The translations under genes and the position numbers were made by a program. Positions 55,690-64,000 of a stretch of 64,000 nt of DNA are shown piece after piece. Every line of letters starts with the position of its first letter. Within the stretch, counting starts at the first letter, position 1. This DNA is from Agapanthus africanus (taxonomy: Eukaryota; Streptophyta; Magnoliopsida; Asparagales; Amaryllidaceae). The notes beneath the pieces were generated by a model. That model had not been told where the DNA came from. It saw nothing but the letters and a program-made list of their open reading frames with translations, and searched no databases. The DNA lies in assembly GCA_030015575.1 (NCBI GenBank), contig JASDDO010000019.1:511038986-511102985 (forward strand). Direction: 5' to 3'.

Positions 55690-58069
55690 AACACTCAGCT
55701 TGCACTCTAACCTTGATCAGAATGGTTAATCACTTAATCTAATCAGGATGTCTCCGACTGTATCCTTAAATTCTCCTCCAAACACGAAAGAAGAATTAGT
55801 CGGGATCATCTCAAATCACCTGACGAGTAAACCAACTCATCAGTGGGAATCGGGATCCTTCTAGCATCACATGATAACTTGATGGAATCCACTCAAGTTA
55901 TCACACTCCAGAAGGTGTGCACATATCTGGCAAGTTTCCTGTATGTTTGAAACTCCCGATGTGATTTCTGCCCCATGCTCTTAAGACCTTGACGAAAGCC
56001 AACATATCATAAGTAACATGTCAAGTTCTACCCGTCATTGTCCAGGTTAATTTGAACACACCCGTACATACCCTTGATGAAGGCCAACATAGTAGTACGA
56101 CTCTCCCAAACCAACGCATATATCTATGCAACAGAAAAGTAACAAATAGCTACCATACACCATGCCTTAATTAAGGCCAACAAATATAACATGAATACTA
56201 AGTGTTACCCGTCTGAAATGACGGAGGGCTGCGAATGGTTTTTCGGGAAAAACCTTTAACATAATGAACTTGATATCGTTGATGAAACCGGATAGCTTTG
56301 CAAATATATAGTGGCAAAAACTTTTGCTAAAGAGGTCACTCCCGGTAAAGGGATCTCGGCTCTTTCCTTGTTGAATGAGGTGCAGGATATTCCAAACTGA
56401 ATATCATGATGCAAAGAAAAAAAGTAATCGACTATAATGAAGTTATTACCCAAACGCAAACTTCTGCCCAAGAGGTCACTCGGTGAACGGATCTCGGCTC
56501 TTGCCTCGTCGAATGAGGTGCTGGATATTCATAACTGAATATCACTGTGCAAAACAAAAGAAAACGTCTTTGTAATATTAGCTTTTGAAAATTGTTACAA
56601 CAATATCGAATTGGTTTGTTTTCATTGCATTTATCAGAATCAATGCAGTCCCATCAGTCAATCACACCAGAAAAGAACGAAAATAAAATATATGTAAATG
56701 CCATCCGCATTCGCCACTGGGCCCCGTCATCACCCGTTAGGTTACTTAACTAACGACAGAGCAGGGGATGGACTAGCGCGGGTGTAAAACATATACAACA
56801 TCTACTAATATATATATATATATATATATATAACATTCGTCCCAGGCATGATATAAACAACATCACAGAATAGCAATAAGCATCACAGAACAAACAGATA
56901 ATCTGGAAGCCCCGGGTTTCATTTGAGCAGCAAGTGAAACCCAACGTTCCCCTGGTCGTATGGAGAGCCTGTGCAATGAAACCTAGAACCCTATGAGCGC
57001 GGCAAGTCTCCCTCCAAAACCAGAAGTAAGGCAACCCTCTTCATCAAAGTGAATGGGCCACCCGACACTTCAAGGTATCCGGTAACTTGAGCACCCCTCC
57101 ATGGGTCAACCTGTACCCCCTATGAGTGCGGCGAATAGCCCGCCAATTCTAGAGTGAGGCCACCTTTGAATCAACGCTATGAGATGCAGGCCCGTTGCCA
57201 TCTAGAACCCGGCTATTCGTGCACTCCACCGCGGGGTAATCCTAGTACAGAAAAGAAAATAATATGTATAAAGGTGACATCGACCTCAACCCGGTAGTGC
57301 CCCAAACAAATAATATACAAACTGACAGTGATGGCAGTCCACATGTCGGATGCTCGCCCTGCAATATCAAATGTACAAATGAAACTAAACCGCACTACCA
57401 TTGCACCCAAGGCTATCCATCACGGCAATCCGCACAAACCATAACCAGATATATATCCACAGAAGCAAGTAACCGAATCAAGTGTGTAACCCCATTTAAT
57501 TGAGAATATAACAATTTGACAACGTTACCAACAAATCCACTCATGTAAATGAAGTCACGACATTAGAATTCCAAAACGCAATTAGCGCACATCCTAAATA
57601 TACTAAGGATAAAAAACAAGTGCACTACACATCCAAAAAAGTTGAGTTTTGAGCCAATTCGGAGGTCCGAATCAAAACAAAACGCGACCAAACCTTCGCG
57701 GGGAGTTAGAGCATAAAATTAACTTCGAGTCGGGAGGCTTAGAGGCGGTACCTAACCCCTGAGGCCACCACGAGGTGGCCAGAGGGTGAGGCAGACCCGA
57801 AACTGCTCATGTAGGGGCAGTTTCGGGTCCCCACCCCTAAGACCACCTTGTGGTGGTCTTGGGGAGTGGGCCCAGTCGATCGGTCCCTCCCGGGGTCTCC
57901 CCGGTGTGCCCACGCAGCATACCGTGGCTTCTCGTTTCAAACCGAGAGCCCGAAGGGTGTGCAAACATCTCAAAACTAAAAAATTCTGGGCTGTTTTTTC
58001 GACAGTTTTCAATACCCGAAAAAACGTGAATTCTAATGTCGCAACTAGATAGTTTAAGGTGTTTGGGTG
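55690..58069 (-). mobile_element. Long non-coding leader of Copia element E-F
   Basis: About 2.4 kb aligned with the leaders of A and B although clearly more diverged. Shared parts are 'ccttgacgaa(a)gccaaca'-type repeats (about 55986, 56072, 56166) and two 'cactc(ccggta)aa(g)ggatctcgg' repeats (about 56336 and 56475). A (ta)n microsatellite is at 56811-56832. Near the right end, 57763-57860, are three hairpins, listed separately. There is no gag-like ORF. Confidence 0.8.
57763..57860 (-). other. Cluster of three perfect hairpins near the primer site of E-F
   Basis: Stem 1: ggccacc (57763) with ggtggcc (57774). Stem 2: gacccgaaactgc (57794) with gcagtttcgggtc (57817), 13 bp and a 10-base loop. 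Stem 3: aagaccacc (57839) with ggtggtctt (57852). They lie 210-310 bp from the primer-binding site. Perfect stems in an otherwise decayed old element are notable. Confidence 0.88.
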
Positions 58070-58081
58070 GCTCTGATACCA
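58070..58081 (-). other. Primer-binding site of Copia element E-F (initiator Met tRNA)
   Basis: 'gctctgatacca' on plus, TGGTATCAGAGC on the element strand, directly against the LTR start TGTTAGG at 58082. Confidence 0.92.
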
Positions 58082-59352
58082 TGTTAGGTTTTGCCGGCAC
58101 CCCGGCCATAAAACCGTGGCCAAATGCGGAAAATGATTTTTCAAAACTTTGGCGCAAACAGAACCTGCGCATGATCGAACCAACAACCCTATACTAGCAA
58201 TATGTAAACTAGGAGTTAGATGGTTATACCGAATGGATCGTGTCCTTCGGTCTTCTACCATTTCCAAGCTCCTTGAGGTGTGTGGATTGGATTTGTTTGC
58301 CTGTCTTCCTCCATCCATGATGATCCACCCGAGGGAAACGGTGCAAGTTCCAGCCTTGCCTAGCGAGGCAACCACGCTCCAAGGTTGCTAGCAATGGAGA
58401 ATAGAGGTGTAAGATTATCTCACTATTGCTTTTCTCTCAGCACAAATGCTCATAGACCAACCCTAGAAGATGAAGGAGGTGAGGAAACATGTGGCATGAG
58501 CAACTCAAGAAATGTCCCAGTGTTTTCCTCCAAGTGAGAAAATTAAGCAAGTAAAGAAGCAACTCAAGAAAAGAAAAAAATGAGCAAGGCATGTAATGAA
58601 TTGTGGCTGCCATTTCAATCATGCAATGAAAAAAATCTCTTTTCATTTATCAAATAAACTAATGTGGTGCCATACCTCTCTACAAGCCATCAAGCCATGC
58701 TTATGCCAACTCACCCCTCCACCTCATTTGTAAAACAAAAGAATTTCCTAAAAAGAAAATCATACAAATGAGGTGTCCATCTCCTAGAAACTATTCCGTA
58801 TAAATACTGAATACAACCTGGTATATGTATCAAAATACACATACGCGTATTTGTAAAAAAATACGAATAGCCGAGAGAGAAAATGAATAGTGAACAATAA
58901 TACTAGAATACATATATATAAATTATTAAATCAAAACCTGATTTAACAATCCGGCTTAATCCTAAGCCGCAAGTATTATCAGCCATCCGATTAAAGTCTG
59001 TGTAGCCAGTACACATATTTAATCGGACACCTGTATGTACCAACATACGCCATGTACACCATATCGCCTGAACCGTGAAAACCCTCTGTGTGGGACATTA
59101 AAGAATCGTCAATATGGTGGCAGTAGGTTTAACCACAAGCACGTCAGCGGCACTAGTTGTACGTAACGGCTACCCAGGTATTGAGTGAATGGAAGGCCGA
59201 CGAGCAAACTCATCCGTACCCCTACTGAGCATGATAGTGACAATATCTGTACAGTCCGGTTCGTTCGTCTATGAGTATCGCATATCGAGTCTGGGGTGGA
59301 TAAGGTCAAACCCCTAATAAGGCGACATTTAGTGTCGGTATGAAGCCTATCA
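58082..59352 (-). repeat. Copia 5' LTR of element E-F, partial
   Basis: It starts TGTTAGGTTTTGCCGGC beside the primer site. Its later part (about 58900-59350) aligns with 54540-54900 of S3 and with 49140-49500 of S2 ('accctctgtgtggga', 'cagtccggt'). It stops at 59352 where a plus-oriented LTR begins. The remaining LTR would lie beyond the window if it survives. Short ORFs at 57752-58375 on minus overlap the junction and hairpins and are not genes. Confidence 0.8.
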
Positions 59353-59922
59353 TGTTGGATATATATGCCTTAGAGGCCTTCATTGTATAGGATGCTAGGG
59401 ATATGTATGTACATGACAGTCTTGCTTTATATGATAGTACGCTATTTGGTTTGTCTTTATCTTAACGTATGATATATTTTACTTAGTATTATATATGCAT
59501 GGTTATAAAGCCCAAAGGGTGTTTGCCTGACTACCGGCGTTGTGATGGCAGTCATACTTATGGGAGCTGGATAGTCAATAGGCACATCCTTAGATGTCCC
59601 TGGTCGCAGGAGTATCGAGACTGGGCATCGATACTCCAGAGTAGACTAGTGTATACATATCTAGACCCTGAGGAGGGGCGATGGACTGGTCCCGCAGCCA
59701 TTGGTGGAGTGCACCTAAGATTGTATACAGATGCTCACTGGGTGTGAGTACACTGGACAGGACTTGCCGAGAACTGACTGGATGGTATTATACTTAACGT
59801 CAGATAGCAGTTCTCAGGTGACATGTATGCAGATAGTCCGTTTACTTAAGGTCGATATTTGTCTCGTGTGAGTTCCCACTGTGCTTTGATTACTACCCTA
59901 CCATGATTCAAAGGAGTCGTGC
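59353..59922 (+). mobile_element. Copia LTR fragment 'H', plus orientation
   Basis: It starts TGTTGGATATATATGCC and follows the plus-oriented LTRs at 30914 and 44637 ('gtatcgagac', 'gatactccagagtagactag', 'gccgagaactg'). It breaks off at 'ggagtcgtgc', where a Tekay-type LTR begins. Its other end would be outside the window. Confidence 0.82.
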
Positions 59923-62900
59923 TGTAACGTTTTGAAAATCGTTTCGTGAAATTTCGAAAAAACGGTAAAATAAGGGGGTTTTCTGTAAAAAGTCAAAATG
60001 CAAATATCTTTATTATAAAATTAAATATACATATTCTAGCTATGAAATTGCTAGTATTTGGTGTTTATTGAGCCACTGGTGAAATTTCAAATTTTCTGAA
60101 AACTTTTCCGAAATTAATTATTTTAATATTATTTTAAGCCGGTAAGAAAATACATTAAATTAGCGATAAATACAAATTTAAATGGGCTAATTTTAATCTT
60201 TAAAATCATGTTAATTAAAATCTAGTTGTAATATAATTTTTTAATATTTTATTTCAAGTTTTAATTGATTTATTATATGGAAAACAAAAATATAGTTATT
60301 TTGAACTAAAACTTGCAAATATGGTATTGTGGGGGGTCTTTTTGCATAGAATTTTTTTGTAAAATCTTTCACACTCACCCTCACTCCCCTTGGCCGCCCC
60401 CACACTATTGTAGCAGCCCAAGAATTTTATTTCCCTCTTTTTGACCTTAAATCATGTGAGAAATGGGTTAAAATAAGGTTTTTATATATAGTAAAGTAGG
60501 TAGGGGTATTATGCTAATTTGGGAGGGGCTTTGACTTGGATTCTTTTCCACAACTCCCTCACACCTCTCTCCACTCCCTCCTCAGCCGAAATTCTGCTAC
60601 AACAGCCCCCATCTTTTTCCCCCATTTTCCATCTCTTTTGCTTCAAAAATTGCCTCAAAATCCATCAAATAAATCCCAAAATCCAAATCCAACTCCTACC
60701 CATTTCTCATTAGCCAAACTTACATGGATCTAGGAGCATGGAAGCTACTTTTGGAGGCTAGAATTTGCATGCTAGATCCTTGATCTTGTGAGGTATAAAT
60801 CAAGACCTTTTGTTAAATTGTTGTTTGAATACCTTAAATCAAGCATTATTAGTTATTAATTTGGGTTTAATTGTATGTTTGGAAAAACTTAGTAAGGGTT
60901 TATGAAATTCAAGTTAGGTTTTTGTGCATGTAATTGTGGTTGCAATTGTAGTTCTTCATATTGTGAAATGAAAACCTAATCAAATTTCTAGTTGCAAATT
61001 GTTAGTTTGGAATTGTAATATTTAAGCTATATTGCTAGCTAGGTTTTTGTAAACCATGAATTTGATTATGAGAAAAATATAATTAGGTTTTTTCATGACT
61101 TCATTAACATTATTAAGTGTGTTTTAATACTTTAGTTCATGAAAATCCAAGCTAGATTGTAGTTTGTGCATTTTGCTATAAAATTGTTAAAATTGGTTAA
61201 TATTGCAAACTAGGTTTTTGAAATCGAATTAAATTGTGGGTTTAGAATTTACGTAATGGTTTCTATGGCATAATTAAGATATTAAGTTATCATCTTGGTC
61301 ACTAGAATTGTTAAAACATCATGTTTTGTACAAAAACGGCGAATTGTGCTTGCTAGATTTTCGGAAAAATGACTTTTTAAGTGAAATTGGGGTTTTTGTG
61401 AATTTTAACCTATTTTATATTAAAATTAGTGTTCGTGAATGTGCAAATGAGTGTGTTGGGAGTTTTCTCGATGGTTTGGCGTTTGTACGCCGACGTCGAG
61501 GGTTTTTGGGTCGATTTGCGAAAGCAACCATAGGTTTTGACCTATGTGGGATTCGTGCGTCGTTTTAGTCATGAGTCGGATTTTAATGCGGTATGGTGCG
61601 TTATGATATGTAGATACCCCATGTGGACTTCGAGACGACAAGCAAGCGCGTGGCGACGTCGGCACCGGCGAACGAGGACCAGGTGAGTAGATTTATATAT
61701 ACGGGGAGAAGTCGGGTGGATGGCGTATAGCACCCCCGCAGTCCGTGGTGGTGTATACGGATGTGTATACATAGCAACAATTAGTATATGTTATTTGGGA
61801 TTAATAACGATGTTAGGATGGATATTGGTGTGTTGGATTATTTTAGTGTTGCGAACCCTAGGGTAGTATTGCACTACACATACACACCTACATACTTGCA
61901 TACATTTCTATTTATATGTGCTCATGGGATTCTTTATAGTTATGTGATCACATGGGTATGGGACTATGTGTTCACATACGGATTTGAGGATGATATTTGG
62001 GATTGAGCTGAGTCGATGAGATTTGTTTTGTGGTTGTGATATCGGTGATATGGAAGGATTCGTACTTCAGGTACGTCCTGGTGTTATAGCGGATCTTGGG
62101 GTGGCGATACGGGTGAATAGTGTTATAAATAAAATGGTCGACATGTGATCGTGATATGAGGCATGATATGCTAGGATATTGATATTAGGCCGTATCGGGG
62201 GATGTATACCCTTGATGATGCTATGTGCTGACGGTATCGGTTTGTACGAGATTGTCGATCTATAGTCAGATCATGAGTATATTGAGGATATTAGTATTGT
62301 ACTAGACATAGGTCAGTACCCTAGACTATGATCTTGAATAAAGAGGATACCAGAGGAATGGTGTGAGGAATATGATATTGACCCGTACCCAGATTTGGGG
62401 ATGCCGTACGACGGATTTACGTACGAGCTATATCTTGATGATTGATCCGCACTCTTGACTTGGGATGGCTGATTGTAGATATGGTATCAGATATGATATT
62501 ATTGAGGCGGGATCACCGACTAATATATATACAGGTATGTATATGGATCGACTCAGATGTTAGGCGGTTTCCTTACCTGTAGTCCAGCTTGTTAGCTTAG
62601 CCCTTTAGTTTAGTTTAGTTGTTAGATTAGATTCGATTCTTACCTATTTCAAAAACTAACGAATCGTAGGTATTTTAAAAGACAGCCCAAGGGATCCTAC
62701 GGATATTTCAAAAGACGTATCTTTTCATAAAAACACCATAGCCCCTATTTTCAAAACCCCATGATTCGTGTTATTTCAAAAGGCACCATTTGTAGGACTT
62801 ATATTAGATTAATGCAGGTTAGTTGCAGTTGCGTCTAGTATTCAGCTCCCGCTTATTATTGTGATTCGCTTCGCATCGCATACTTATGTTATAATTTCTT

Positions 62901-64000
62901 ATTGCAATGTTGATATCATATTGTTAGGACACCAGCACCATTACCGATGATGCGTATGTACCACGTACACTTACTTGCCGGCTCACACACATCTTCATCG
63001 GTAATTGCCATGTCACGTACACCTTAGAAAATATTATTGCTTGATTTAGCTTGTTAGTTAGTAATTTGACATGATATTAGTGTACCTGCCTTATATGCCA
63101 GCTTAACATTGTTGTATTTACTTGTCACTTCATGCATACTGTTATTCATTGTTATGCCTATATTCATGGTTTTTACATGCTATTGATGATTTGGATTCGG
63201 ATTTCCATGAAATTTTCTGGATTTGGGGGGAAAACCGCAAAACTTATATAAACTGATTTCTCTCTTTTTAAATAAATAAAAAGTGCGGTTTTTCCCATGA
63301 TGTATGAGTCGTCCACCATGAGTTTGCTGATGGATTTCGAGACCCGATTCGAGGAGACGGATGAACCGTTTCGGGTACATGGTGGACCCGGTAAGGTACC
63401 CCGGGGCAAGAAGCGCATGATGATGACGATGTGAGCCTGGCAGGGGAGCACTACCTACCGGTGATTTTACCCGACGCGTCGGATATCCGGAGGATACCGT
63501 CGTGGTCTTGAGATGGATAGTAGGGGTCGGTCTGGACTGACGGTGCCCTAGATATTATGATTGAGATGTTGAGATTTCGAGATATTGAGGTACAGAGACT
63601 GTGATACAGAGATATCGAGATATTGGGATTACGTTTTGTGCCGATGCTAGGCACTGTTTTATGCTGATTTCATTATGATACCTCATTTTAAAAATACAAA
63701 GGAAATCTCACTAAATTATGAAAATGGTTCTTCATTTACATGTATTCTGTTTTCATGCATTCATACCTCATTCATATGATATATTGCTACTTGAGGCACT
63801 GACACGGGCACATGAGATTACACTCGGGTTAGATATTTACCCTAGCCTTGTTATAGGCTACGTGTTATTCCTATATTTGAGGATATATTATGATCATTGA
63901 CCTAAGTTGCGTTATTTATGCGATTTCTGTGCGTAGATATTTTTCTATTCACGAGTTGGCAACTCACCCCCGTTGTGCCCCAGTTTCTTGCAGGTTTGCC
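59923..64000 (+). mobile_element. Diverged Tekay-type LTR, plus orientation, runs off the window
   Basis: It starts TGTAACGTTTTGAAAATCG, parallel to the reversed end of the Tekay LTR (TGTAGCGTCTTGAAAAGTCG). Further shared blocks are 'taccggtgattttacc' near 63456 (the Tekay LTR has 'gtcaccggtaggtaat' near 1258), 'ggtaaggtaccccggggcaag' near 63389, and 'acgagttggcaactcaccc' at 63950. Similarity is clear but with many differences, so this is a different, older subfamily. At least 4.08 kb long. The ORFs at 60519-60733, 61308-61568 and 63718-63900 are short and inside the LTR. Confidence 0.88.

Noticed and set aside
56811-56832. (TA)n run as a matrix-attachment or origin signal
   Set aside because: It is a plain microsatellite inside an old leader, with nothing around it to support a function.
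57752-58375. 207-residue minus ORF
   Set aside because: It runs across leader hairpins, the primer site and the LTR start of E-F, and its composition follows the hairpins.
60519-60733. Two overlapping Ser/Pro-rich ORFs
   Set aside because: They sit in a diverged Tekay LTR, are short, and have no family.
61569-62006. Possible host small gene on either strand
   Set aside because: No conserved motif, splice pattern or codon signal; the sequence lies inside the right-hand LTR.

Overview
The window is plant nuclear DNA made entirely of LTR retrotransposons stacked inside one another. I see no host gene, tRNA, rRNA or non-LTR element. Plant origin rests on a Tekay-type chromovirus (integrase plus chromodomain), a Tat-type Ty3 element carrying a second RNase H, Copia elements with LTRs of about 2.2 kb, and initiator-Met-tRNA primer sites. 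The density of insertions suggests a large, repeat-rich, intergenic or pericentromeric region. I cannot name the species.

Layout. The oldest layer, 'E-F', is a minus-strand Copia whose 3' LTR lies at the left edge (1-165 and 11956-12571), whose inside reads 12572-15265 and then 52786-58081, and whose 5' LTR is at 58082-59352. A young Tekay chromovirus (166-11950, TSD GTACC) sits in its 3' LTR. A second minus-strand Copia, 'A' (outer LTRs 15266-16104 and 50572-52785), sits in its interior. Inside A lie a third minus-strand Copia 'B' (33125-40784), a plus-strand Copia 'C' (16101-33124), and a young Tat element (16243-30001, TSD GTGCC) inside the RT of C. Two solo LTRs (44637-46842 and 48055-50275) lie in the leader of A, and another solo LTR (53555-55684) lies in E-F; all three have perfect 5-bp duplications. 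At the right edge a plus-oriented Copia LTR (59353-59922) is followed by a diverged plus-oriented Tekay-type LTR (59923 to the window end).

How the parts work together. The Tat element is the best preserved: pol is a single long ORF (RT, RNase H, archaeal-type RNase H, integrase), with gag-protease upstream of it, a tandem array of CACGTG motifs in the LTR promoter region, and 30-bp repeats between pol and the 3' LTR. The Tekay element has nearly identical LTRs but a broken interior. The Copia elements are old and broken. They share an unusual plan: no recognisable gag, and in its place a 2-3 kb non-coding leader with tandem repeats and strong GC-rich hairpins about 200 bp from the primer-binding site. 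This leader, the promoter array and the recoverable insertion order are the parts most worth a second look.
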